A stretch of DNA of 5,947 bases from Ferruginibacter sp. (GCA_025362765.1 JANYFI010000155.1:1-5947), one strand, 5' to 3'; shown: positions 1 through 5,947, counted from the first letter of the stretch. Notes: generated from the sequence alone by a model not told the origin. Made by a program: numbers and translations.

Positions 1-74
1 GGCAAAACCGCAATTAAAGCTGGGTAAAAAATATCATTTGGAAACGGTAAAAATTTCGGACTGATTGAAAGCAT
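1..74 (-). CDS. Possible 5' end of an unidentified gene, cut by the window edge
   Basis: An ATG at 74-72 opens a frame that runs to the window edge without a stop, giving 24 codons that begin MLSISPKFLPFPNDIFYPAL. It starts 7 bases after the stop codon of the preceding gene, which would suit operon spacing. The translation is hydrophobic and proline-containing, but too short to assign to a family. A competing ATG overlaps the upstream stop (TAATG) but its frame closes after 22 codons, so it is less likely. The frame could simply be open by chance over this short stretch. Confidence 0.3.
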   Translation of the reverse strand, partial: MLSISPKFLPFPNDIFYPALIAVL

Positions 75-81
75 AGAATCA

Positions 82-480
82 TTACCTGGTCTCATTCAGC
101 AGCAAAAGAACAGGATCAAGGTCGTACAGTTTTTCATCAAAGGCAACCAGTGTTTTATTCTTCAGCACAGTACTTAATTTTCTAAGATCAAATTTTTCTT
201 TGAATTTATTGTATGAATTGCGTACCATGGTTTGCAGTTCAACTGTATCAATTACATCGGGCAGGTCTATTACATAAGTATCGCCGCCAACATATTCAAG
301 TATAGTTTGTTTATCGAAAATAAATTCGCAGGTGAACCTGCAGGCGAGGCCTTTTTTTCAGCAGTCCTTTTTTTTCATCACGTCCATTGAAATGTAGCTG
401 GTCAACGTCCCTGTTTCAATGGAGTTGATTGGAGGTAAATAAGCCCATTTCGTTACCACCAATTCAGTCTTCTCTATCAT
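82..480 (-). CDS. Unrecognised cytoplasmic protein, reading frame interrupted by an in-frame TGA
   Basis: The frame runs from ATG (480-478) to TAA (84-82), 132 codons, with one internal TGA at codon 41 (360-358). Both sides look coding in the same phase. The N-terminal part starts MIEKTELVVTKWAYLPPINS. The C-terminal part has a cysteine-containing strand (GLACRFTCEFIFD), then YVGGDTYVIDLPDVIDTVEL, then a basic helical segment ending LLLLNETR. There is no signal peptide or membrane helix, so it is probably cytoplasmic. I do not recognise the family; the order of a Cys-containing strand followed by a helix is only faintly reminiscent of SecB-type chaperones and is not evidence of function. The TGA sits between an A8 and an A7 run on the coding strand. 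It could be a nonsense mutation, two compensating homopolymer errors, or recoding. The gene follows the haem lipoprotein gene by 29 bases and is probably co-transcribed with it. Confidence 0.55.
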
Positions 481-509
481 AGTATATTTTCTGTTTGTGT
501 ACCTGAATA

Positions 510-1001
510 TTATCGTGCTTTAAAATCCTGGTTGTCAAAGGGTGGGGTTGAAGGAATGGTAATTACATTAAAGGCATGGTTGGTTTCTTTGTGACAGGTG
601 TTGCAGGAACTTGTCAGCAAGGTGTAGCCGTTGTTAAACTGAGTGATATTTTGGTGCGAAATCGCATTAGTTAAAGTATCTATTGGTGCATCCATCATCT
701 CAATAAATTTTGTTTCTGGCCGGTCGGTGCAGTATTGATGAATATCGTCCAGCGCTTCTTTTATTTCCTTTATTTCGAAATCTGCCAAAGACCAGTTATT
801 ATTTTTGCCGGCAAACCAAAGCTTTGCATGGTGAACCTGTATACCCGACATGAATTCACCCAGGCCCGGTTTATACGCATGAGCCAATTCACCCTCAAGG
901 CTATCAATTTTAGATTGCATACTTCTTGAAGTTGAATTGCCCTGCTGGCAGGAAAAAGAGACCATTAAAATAAAAAGTAAAATAAACAGTGAATATTTCA
1001 T
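510..1001 (-). CDS. Putative haem-binding (CxxCH) lipoprotein
   Basis: This 163-residue protein begins with a lipoprotein signal: a Lys near the N-terminus, a hydrophobic stretch (residues 4-16) and a probable lipidated cysteine at 18 (VSFSC followed by QQG). It should therefore be anchored in the periplasm or outer membrane. The mature part is predicted to be mostly helical. A single covalent haem attachment motif, CNTCH at residues 133-137, lies near the C-terminus in the context SSCNTCHKETNHAF. A late CxxCH after several helices resembles the cytochrome c-prime / cytochrome c-556 type of four-helix bundle, but the similarity is by layout only. Residues such as Met51 or the His57-His58 pair could be distal ligands; this is not established. 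The gene heads a short transcription unit with the gene at 480-82. A role in electron transfer or haem sensing is inference. Start choice: the ATG directly precedes the signal peptide. Confidence 0.75.
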   Translation of the reverse strand: MKYSLFILLFILMVSFSCQQGNSTSRSMQSKIDSLEGELAHAYKPGLGEFMSGIQVHHAKLWFAGKNNNWSLADFEIKEIKEALDDIHQYCTDRPETKFIEMMDAPIDTLTNAISHQNITQFNNGYTLLTSSCNTCHKETNHAFNVITIPSTPPFDNQDFKAR

Positions 1002-1005
1002 GATA

Positions 1006-1013
1006 CAAATTTA
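1006..1013 (-). promoter_or_regulatory. Candidate Bacteroidetes -7 promoter element (TAAATTTG)
   Basis: On the minus strand TAAATTTG matches the Bacteroidetes sigma-ABfr -7 consensus TAnnTTTG at every fixed position. It ends four bases before the ATG of the haem lipoprotein gene, so transcription would start at or very near the start codon. I do not see a clear -33 TTTG at the usual spacing; the nearest T-rich sequence (CTTTAACC) is poorly placed. The strong terminator upstream means this gene needs its own promoter, which supports the call. Confidence 0.35.
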
Positions 1014-1200
1014 ATGATGTAAGCCGGTTAAAGTTAGCGGAAGTTTAGGGATGGAAGGCCGTTACAACAACGCTGGTAAACAACTATTTAAAAAGCGCCC
1101 CGCTTCTAATAGTGAAAAGCTCATAAACCAGGTTGTAAAAAGCATGGTTAAACATAAGCCTCATCTGGTTCCAATGTGTACTGTGAGTTTGAGTTAAACC

Positions 1201-1234
1201 AAAAAGGGTTTCAATATTTCTATTGAAACCCTTT
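1201..1234 (-). terminator. Strong rho-independent terminator
   Basis: A perfect 13-bp inverted repeat (AAAGGGTTTCAAT at 1203-1215 and its complement at 1222-1234) encloses a 6-base loop. In minus-strand RNA the stem is followed by a run of five U (1205-1201). It begins 20 bases after the stop codon of the lysine-rich protein gene and closes the 4924-1254 cluster. On the plus strand only three T follow the stem, so activity in that direction should be weaker. Confidence 0.85.
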
Positions 1235-1253
1235 ATCAAAGTGGTTAATTATA

Positions 1254-1628
1254 TTAAAAATTGTTTTGTCGATTTTCTTTTTTTGCTTTCATATCCATAA
1301 TTTTCTTTCGAATGGCCATATCATTATTATGTATTAACTGCTTTTTTTCTTCAATAGATAAATTGTCGTTGTTACTGGCCATACGTGCAGTAGATGGAGG
1401 ATATTTTTTTGCCATTAGCCTTAGCTGCCGCAACGTTTTTTCTTCCTGCAACTTAGAACTTTTTTTGTCCATTGCTATTGGGCCTGCCGTCTTTTTTTTA
1501 TCCAGCTCTTCAATCGTTTTTTTTGAAAGGTATGACCGCATTGGTTTGTGGGCTGCCTGTTGTGCTATACAGCAACTAACAGAAACCAGCAGCAGCAATA
1601 GTAAGTAAACGCCTTTATTTTTTTTCAT
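1254..1628 (-). CDS. Small lysine-rich exported protein of unknown function
   Basis: This 124-residue protein has an N-terminal signal peptide: basic MKKNKG, a leucine-rich core (residues 9-17) and a probable cleavage near CIAQQA (around residues 20-26). Two cysteines (19-20) sit in the signal region, but the residues before them do not make a good lipobox. The mature part is highly charged: about one residue in five is lysine, with clusters such as DKKKT, MDKKSSK and IEEKKQ. It is predicted to be mostly helical, possibly coiled coil at residues 35-70 and 90-120, with a KKYPPST turn near 74-80. I do not recognise a family. It is the last gene of the cluster, 8 bases after the tail-fibre-like gene, and is followed by the terminator. 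It may work with that surface protein, for example as an envelope-associated partner; this is inference from position only. Confidence 0.7.
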   Translation of the reverse strand: MKKNKGVYLLLLLLVSVSCCIAQQAAHKPMRSYLSKKTIEELDKKKTAGPIAMDKKSSKLQEEKTLRQLRLMAKKYPPSTARMASNNDNLSIEEKKQLIHNNDMAIRKKIMDMKAKKENRQNNF

Positions 1629-1636
1629 GTGTAGTG

Positions 1637-4363
1637 TTATTTTACGCTTACCAATACTTTAATGATGCCTGTGCTGTTGCTGTTAAAATCCTGCAATGCT
1701 TTGCCCAGTACCTGGCCTACTTTTATTTTTTCAGGATCGCCTTTCATAGCTACCCCGGATAAACTTGATGTAACAATGAGGTCACCTCTTTTTATATTAC
1801 CACCTTCCAAACAAACTTTGGTTGGTAACACACCAATTACACCCATCGGAACCATATTGGCCAGCGCATTTTGTTCAGCATTTTTTTCTGTGAGCGATAA
1901 ACCTGGTTTGGTAGCGTACACCCCCGAAATAAGCGTTGAATAGGGAGTAGATGATTTTTCTACAGTGCGATCTGTTTGTTGGGAAATTACCAGTACATCA
2001 CCTGCCTCGTATTGTTTACTACTTCCTTCCACATCAAAATATTCTGCTACGTCAGCGCCACCCACCTGTGTGCCGCCGTTAAAAAATGCTTTACCATTTT
2101 GATCAATACGGGCAACATTGGCGCCATTGGCCACAAATACAGCGGGGTTACCCACCTGGCCTCCTTCAATTTCCGCAACCAGTGCATTTCCGCTAACGGC
2201 TCCGTTGCTGTTTGCCAAGGCATAAATACCCACACCTGAATTGGCGGTATTATATCCCTTGATAGCAGCGTTAGTGCCATCATTGATGCCTAATATACCA
2301 GTGTTAAGATCGCTGGCTGTATATCCTATAATGCCTGCTCCACCATTTACATTTATGCCAATTACGGCTTGTCCATTAGCATCATTAGAGGTGCCAAATA
2401 TCGCCGTGCCATAAGTAGCAACTGATTCCAGCCCGTTACCATAACCCTGGTTAGAAATTGTTACAGCGGCACTGGAACTATTGGTATTTGTGATATCAAA
2501 TTCGCCTGCTATGCCATCATTGCTGGTAGCAATAATGCCGGTACCTGATACAGTAGAAGCAATTACACCTGTACCTGATTTAGAATAGCCATTTACCCCC
2601 GTGCCGGAAACAGCCGTTCCATATACACCAGTTCCACCGCCATTGTGTGAACCCCATACAGCAAGTCCTTTGGTACTGGTACTATTATTCTTACCGCGTA
2701 CAGCAACTGATGAGTCGCCTGCAGCTGTAGCGGTGATTTGTCCGATGATACCTGTTGCCTTGGCATTGACAGAACTGTTGATACCTTCCACAGCCGTGGC
2801 TGCTCCTGAGTTGGTAATGGAGAGTAAATTAGCAGCATTGCTGCCGGAGTAACTGTAAGGCAAAGCAAATGCACCCGTGCTGTCATTTCCCGGAGCCCAT
2901 GTAGCGCCATTGTATTTAAGAACCTGGCCTGTAACAGGGGCAGTATTACTAACAGTATTGCCCTGTAATTTGGTTACGGAAGGATTGGGATAAGTGCCCG
3001 ACAAATCTCCACCCGCATTGCCAGATGGCGGCAGGGCAGAGGGAATAACGCCGGATGCCAATTTTACAGCAGTAACAGAAGCGTCCGCAATTTTTGTAGT
3101 ACCTACTGCACCGTCAGCAATTTTAGTGGTTGTAATGGCATTTGTATTAACGGTTGGGTTTGGATAAGTTCCACCAAGATCACCGCCTGCGTTGCCTGAT
3201 GGCGGCAGGGCAGAAGGTATAATACCTGCAGCTAATTTTACAGCAGTAACAGAAGCGTCAGCAATTTTTGTAGTACCTACTGCACCGTCAGCAATTTTAG
3301 TGGTTGTAATAGCATTGGTATTAACGGTTGGGTTTGGATAAGTTCCACCAAGATCGCCGCCTGCGTTGCCTGATGGCGGCAGGGCAGATGGTATAATACC
3401 TACAGCTAACTTAGCAGCAGTAACTGATCCATCAGCAATTTTAGTGGTGGTGATAGCACTTGCACTAACGGTTGGGTTTGGATATGTTCCGCTAAGATCG
3501 CCGCCTGCGTTGCCTGATGGCGGCAGGGCAGATGGTATAATACCTACAGCTAACTTAGCAGCAGTAACTGATCCATCAGCAATTTTAGTGGTTGTAATAG
3601 CATTTGTATTAACGGTTGGGTTTGGATATGTTCCACCAAGATCGCCGCCTGCATTGCCTGATGGCGGCAGAGCAGCAGGAATAGTACCCGCAGCTAACTT
3701 AGCAGCAGTAACCGATCCGTCTAAAATTTTAGCAGTAGTAACAGCATTTGCGCCAATTACTGGGTTGGGATAAGTTCCACTAAGGTCGCCACCTGCATTG
3801 CCTGATGGCGGCAGAGTTGTTGGTATAAAACCGACCGCCAGTTTAGATGGGGTAATGGAACTGTCTTTGATTTGTAAAGAAGTAATTGTATTTGCTGCAA
3901 TGCCCGGGTTAGGATAACTTCCCGTGAGGCTTCCTCCTGCTTGTCCGGCCGGTAAAGCACTTCCAGCATAAAATGAATAGGGTACACTCAATAACTGCGC
4001 AACGCCCATTTTTACATAACTGGTTCCTCCGGTCGGGTCCATTTCAACTTCAAGAAATTTATCGCCACCGGTTGACCAGTCGATACCTGCTAAACTGCCG
4101 GTACTGGTGGTAGCGCCGGTGCTGCCTATTCCGATGGTGAATAAACCGAATGTATTTGTTTTAACTGTTCTGGATTCAGCATAGACAGCAGTTCCGTTAG
4201 TAGTTCCGTTGTGGATGGTTAACCTTACAGTAATTGACTGGTTGGGTATCACAACGCCGAAAGAGTTTCTGGCTACGCCCTGGTAATTAATTTGACCTGG
4301 AGCCTGGGCGAGTAGTCCTGTTGATAACAGAAAACTACTGAGTGCCGTTAGAAGTAATTTCAT
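1637..4363 (-). CDS. Large repetitive phage-tail-fibre-like surface protein
   Basis: The product is 908 residues with a Sec signal peptide (residues 1-20, cleavage likely after GLLAQ). Residues 21-135 form a module common in Bacteroidetes surface proteins: it starts INYQGVARNSFG, contains GIDWSTGGDKFLEVEMDP and ends LLSVPYSFYAGSA. Residues 136-462 hold seven tandem copies of a repeat with core GGDLSGTYPNPTV. A linker follows (residues 463-500) with GQVLKYNGATWAPGND, seen before distal parts of tail-fibre-like proteins. Residues 505-750 are glycine-rich with short repeats (GTGVYG, GTGVNG, GTGVIA) that suggest a beta-helix. The C-terminus (residues 755-908) contains GGADVAEYFDVEG and YEAGDVLVI, a module found at the ends of tail spikes and fibre-like proteins, where related domains assist trimer assembly or self-cleave. 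It has no T9SS sorting domain of its own, ending IIKVLVSVK. An extracellular fibre or adhesin is the most likely role. It lies 33 bases after a T9SS-sorted protein gene. Confidence 0.85.
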   Translation of the reverse strand: MKLLLTALSSFLLSTGLLAQAPGQINYQGVARNSFGVVIPNQSITVRLTIHNGTTNGTAVYAESRTVKTNTFGLFTIGIGSTGATTSTGSLAGIDWSTGGDKFLEVEMDPTGGTSYVKMGVAQLLSVPYSFYAGSALPAGQAGGSLTGSYPNPGIAANTITSLQIKDSSITPSKLAVGFIPTTLPPSGNAGGDLSGTYPNPVIGANAVTTAKILDGSVTAAKLAAGTIPAALPPSGNAGGDLGGTYPNPTVNTNAITTTKIADGSVTAAKLAVGIIPSALPPSGNAGGDLSGTYPNPTVSASAITTTKIADGSVTAAKLAVGIIPSALPPSGNAGGDLGGTYPNPTVNTNAITTTKIADGAVGTTKIADASVTAVKLAAGIIPSALPPSGNAGGDLGGTYPNPTVNTNAITTTKIADGAVGTTKIADASVTAVKLASGVIPSALPPSGNAGGDLSGTYPNPSVTKLQGNTVSNTAPVTGQVLKYNGATWAPGNDSTGAFALPYSYSGSNAANLLSITNSGAATAVEGINSSVNAKATGIIGQITATAAGDSSVAVRGKNNSTSTKGLAVWGSHNGGGTGVYGTAVSGTGVNGYSKSGTGVIASTVSGTGIIATSNDGIAGEFDITNTNSSSAAVTISNQGYGNGLESVATYGTAIFGTSNDANGQAVIGINVNGGAGIIGYTASDLNTGILGINDGTNAAIKGYNTANSGVGIYALANSNGAVSGNALVAEIEGGQVGNPAVFVANGANVARIDQNGKAFFNGGTQVGGADVAEYFDVEGSSKQYEAGDVLVISQQTDRTVEKSSTPYSTLISGVYATKPGLSLTEKNAEQNALANMVPMGVIGVLPTKVCLEGGNIKRGDLIVTSSLSGVAMKGDPEKIKVGQVLGKALQDFNSNSTGIIKVLVSVK
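3060..3400 (-). repeat. Near-identical 174-bp tandem duplication
   Basis: Bases 3060-3226 match 3234-3400 at an offset of 174 with only a handful of differences (for example at 3086/3260, 3137/3311, 3143/3317, 3182/3356 and 3215/3389). This covers the two 58-residue units. The tract contains a smaller internal duplication coding for the doubled TTKIAD segment. Confidence 0.85.
3350..3592 (-). repeat. Exact 99-bp direct repeat at 144-bp spacing
   Basis: Bases 3350-3448 are identical to bases 3494-3592. The match spans the linker, the GNAGGDL core and the KIADGSVTAAKLAVG segment of two adjacent 48-residue units. Perfect identity, including synonymous positions, indicates a recent duplication or gene conversion rather than protein-level conservation. 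Confidence 0.9.
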
Positions 4364-4396
4364 AATAGGAGTTGAATTGGACTTAAAAAATGATGG

Positions 4397-4924
4397 TTAT
4401 ATTTTAACGATTTTAAATGATCCGCTCTTTAATTGAGAGCCCTGATATAATTGTAAATTTATTTTTAGAATGTAAGCACCTGCCGTAAAGGAGGTCATGT
4501 CAAATTTTTGCAACTGGCCAAATCCATACATATAAAATTCTTTTTTGGCAACGGGTTGTCCAAGCATGTCAAAAAGCTGCATACTTACAGAGCCTGTTTG
4601 ATTGGTAATCAGGTCAACTTCCAATATTCCCCTGGTTGGGTTGGGAAGTATTTTTACGTCTTCGTGTTTTAGTTCAGTATTTACAATGGCAATATTTGCC
4701 ATGTCGGTGATGGTCTGCATAAAGCCATTTGTGAGATTTACCTGCATGTTGGCAGACTGCATGGTATTTACAACAGCCAATTCTCCTACACTCCAGTCAA
4801 CAATAAAATGGTCTTTTTGAAATGTTCCGCCGGTGGTATTGATAACCTGTTGTTGCGTGACTTGCCCAAAACAAGCTGAGCCTGCCAACGAAGTGACGAT
4901 TACTGTGATCAACTTAAGATTCAT
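4397..4924 (-). CDS. Secreted protein with T9SS type A C-terminal sorting domain
   Basis: This is a 175-residue protein with a signal peptide (residues 1-20, cleavage near ACFGQ). The N-terminal half (residues 21-80) contains TGGTFQKDHFIVDWSVGELAVV and LTNGFMQ, a short beta-rich segment often found just before a sorting domain in Bacteroidetes proteins. Residues 85-175 form the T9SS sorting domain: LPNPTRG at 93-99, then VSMQLFDMLGQPV, FDMTSFTAGAYILKI and a final SGSFKIVKI. This domain directs passage through the type IX secretion system across the outer membrane and is normally removed during export. With only about 65 residues between signal and sorting domain, the cargo is very small, so the protein may be little more than a secreted adaptor. 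It is the first gene of the cluster, 33 bases before the tail-fibre-like gene, and no clear TAnnTTTG element is visible upstream. Confidence 0.88.
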   Translation of the reverse strand: MNLKLITVIVTSLAGSACFGQVTQQQVINTTGGTFQKDHFIVDWSVGELAVVNTMQSANMQVNLTNGFMQTITDMANIAIVNTELKHEDVKILPNPTRGILEVDLITNQTGSVSMQLFDMLGQPVAKKEFYMYGFGQLQKFDMTSFTAGAYILKINLQLYQGSQLKSGSFKIVKI

Positions 4925-4969
4925 AAAGCAGTTATTTTATTTGGTTAACGTAAATATGTTGGGTTTATT

Positions 4970-4989
4970 GAATATTGCCGATAATATTC
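4970..4989. promoter_or_regulatory. Inverted repeat GAATATT-N6-AATATTC, possible operator
   Basis: A perfect 7-bp inverted repeat with a 6-base spacer (GCCGAT on the plus strand) lies 46-65 bases upstream of the T9SS protein gene. Its size and symmetry would suit a dimeric DNA-binding protein. It lacks a following T run, so it is not a terminator. In AT-rich intergenic DNA such a repeat can arise by chance. Confidence 0.25.
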
Positions 4990-5190
4990 CGAAAATTGTA
5001 TTGTTAGCTATTGATGATTCGCTTAATTCGGGCTCGTTATTTAATCAGTTGTATGGAGTTGGTAAAAATTGTAATTAATTGTATACGAACTGCTTAAAAA
5101 ATGATTGTAGAAGTATTTTACTAAGATAAGGCAATGATCTCCCGTCAACATACCGATTTGATTCCCAAGAGATTTATGGGAAATTTTTAT

Positions 5191-5834
5191 TTAACTGCCT
5201 AACAAATCCCTGTAAAAATGCTTCCACGAAAGGTTGATGGTGTTGCCGGAAACATTGCCCTGCAGCACTCTTATGGAAGGATGTATGCCGATGAATTCTT
5301 CAGGAAAAATATGAATGTATTCAAAGCCGGGCAATAAAAATTTCTCCAGTCCAAAACTAAGCTGGATAGCTGCAGCACTAATTAAAACCGGCATTTCCTT
5401 AAAGCCCGAAATATCATGGATTACAAATGTTTTTTGTGCAATAAACTGTTGTAACCGGTGTATAAAAATTTTTTTTAAAAAGGATTTAAAGAAACAAAAA
5501 ACGGGAAGCGTTTAGATAAAATATTGGAGAGTGCTGCAAGGGAAAATTGTAATTGATTTTCTTTATAAATGAGCCTGAGATCTGGATTAATATAGTCGTG
5601 TATTGGTTCAATACCGGTATAATTATTTTCAAGGGCTCTTCGTTTTGTTACCTGGTTGCTCCACCGGATGGTGAAATAAATCACTGCGGTAATTGATACC
5701 AGCAGCACATACGCATACGTCGGGTCGCTATAAGTGTTTTTCGCTTTTGTATCCAGCACAGCCCTTATCAATTCCTGGCGATATTCAGGAGCCAAACTAT
5801 CAAGGAATGACAGCCGGTACTTTGCAAATGCCAT
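5191..5834 (-). pseudogene. Decayed MtfA-like (M90 family) metallopeptidase gene
   Basis: Two reading frames join into one protein. The first (5834-5475) has a membrane helix at about residues 40-57 (YAYVLLVSITAVIYFTIRW) and ends RFPFFVSLNPF. The second continues in the next phase with KKIFIHRLQQFIAQKTF, then HDISGFKEMPVLISAAAIQL, FGLEKFLLPGFEYIHIFPEEF and INLSWKHF. This order matches the MtfA / peptidase M90 family, including the ISAAAIQLSFGL and LSWKHF blocks. One extra T in the T5 run at 5481-5477 would restore the join (NPF-L-KKIFIH). A further extra T at 5218-5214 would change WKHFYRDLLGS to WKHFLQGF, closer to the family, but that frame also stops within 9 codons. The HExxH zinc-binding motif, which should come shortly after WKHF, is absent, so no active peptidase can be made. 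Sequencing error could explain the frameshifts but not the missing C-terminus. Confidence 0.7.
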
Positions 5835-5874
5835 TCCAATAAATTGTGGTGTCCTGTGGCATGCATACTAGCGT

Positions 5875-5947
5875 TTATCTTCCATTTAATGTCACTGCCG
5901 GTGCCTTTTTATGATAATCCTTCAGAATATTTATTGCCTGTTTTTTT
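5875..5947 (-). CDS. 3' end of an unidentified gene, cut by the window edge
   Basis: An open frame enters from the window edge and ends with TAA at 5877-5875. The visible 23 residues end with QAINILKDYHKKAPAVTLNGR, a helical and basic tail that looks coding. The other two minus-strand frames close earlier, within 13 codons of the edge. The stop lies 40 bases before the start of the MtfA-like pseudogene. No family can be named from this fragment. Confidence 0.4.
   Translation of the reverse strand, partial: KKQAINILKDYHKKAPAVTLNGR

Larger units (their letters stand above)
2978..3958 (-). repeat. Seven-copy tandem repeat array inside the surface protein gene
   Basis: Seven units each carry a GG(D/S)L(S/G/T)G(T/S)YPNP core. 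The core starts at residues 143, 191, 239, 287, 335, 393 and 451, giving periods of 48, 48, 48, 48, 58 and 58 residues (144 or 174 bp). The two longer periods contain an extra ten residues: TTKIADGAVG is followed by TTKIADASVT, an internal duplication. A typical unit runs core, AITTTKIADGSVTAAKLA, then a short IIPSALPPSGNA linker. The outermost copies (143 and 191) are the most divergent, while the inner copies are nearly identical in DNA. Confidence 0.92.

Noticed and set aside
82..480. Genome-wide reassignment of TGA to tryptophan as the cause of the internal TGA
   Set aside because: The large surface protein and other genes use TGG for tryptophan and show no further internal TGA. A single case is not evidence for a changed genetic code.
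2593..2910. Alternative minus-strand frame of 105 codons
   Set aside because: It lies in another phase within the 908-residue surface protein gene and has no independent start signal or family features.
3366..3773. Open plus-strand frame of 135 codons with its own internal repeats
   Set aside because: It lies wholly inside the repeat array of the minus-strand surface protein. Its repeats mirror that array, and long open antisense frames are expected in repetitive GC-richer coding DNA.
1637..4363. Prophage tail-fibre gene, implying an integrated phage
   Set aside because: The protein has a Sec signal peptide and a Bacteroidetes surface-protein N-terminal module. No phage structural, lysis or integrase genes are next to it.
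4957..5078. Plus-strand ORF starting MLGLLNIADNIPKIVLLAID
   Set aside because: It is short (40 codons), overlaps the upstream region of the T9SS protein gene and contains the inverted repeat. It has no visible promoter and no recognisable family.
5162..5188. Hairpin TTCCCA / TGGGAA with a T run on the plus-strand side
   Set aside because: The stem is only 6 bp with a 9-base loop. The T run would serve plus-strand transcription, but no plus-strand gene precedes it, and in minus-strand RNA no U run follows.

Overview
The window looks like a Bacteroidetes genome, probably from the Chitinophagaceae or a neighbouring family. Three things point there: a type IX secretion (T9SS) C-terminal sorting domain, a surface protein whose N-terminal module and GGDLSGTYPNP repeats are typical of that phylum, and AT-rich intergenic DNA without clear Shine-Dalgarno sites. 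Every supported gene is on the minus strand, so transcription runs from high to low coordinates. All seven coding-region ends located in the window (counting both pieces of the frameshifted gene) are TAA.

Layout in transcription order: (1) 5947-5875 is the 3' end of an unidentified gene. (2) 5834-5191 is a decayed MtfA-like (peptidase family M90) gene. It has a frameshift near 5477-5481, a probable second one near 5214-5218, and it stops before the zinc-binding HExxH region. (3) 5190-4925 is non-coding, with a small inverted repeat (4970-4989). (4) 4924-1254 is a compact three-gene cluster with gaps of 33 and 8 bases: a T9SS-sorted secreted protein, a 908-residue phage-tail-fibre-like surface protein with seven tandem repeats, and a small lysine-rich exported protein. 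A strong rho-independent terminator at 1234-1201 closes it. (5) 1234-1002 is intergenic, with a plausible Bacteroidetes -7 promoter element next to the following gene and a weak 48-codon plus-strand ORF. (6) 1001-82 holds a putative haem-binding lipoprotein (CxxCH) and, 29 bases on, an unrecognised 132-codon gene with an in-frame TGA at codon 41. (7) A further reading frame opens at 74 and leaves the window.

The three-gene cluster reads as a cell-surface secretion unit: one member carries the T9SS signal, the large member is a repetitive fibre, and the small basic protein may accompany it in the envelope. This is inference from gene order. The repeat array is the most dynamic part of the window: it contains an exact 99-bp duplication and a near-identical 174-bp duplication, which suggests recent expansion.

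The two disrupted genes (5834-5191 and 480-82) both break at or beside short homopolymers, so sequencing error must be excluded before treating either as biology. I do not see a mobile element, CRISPR array, tRNA or rRNA.
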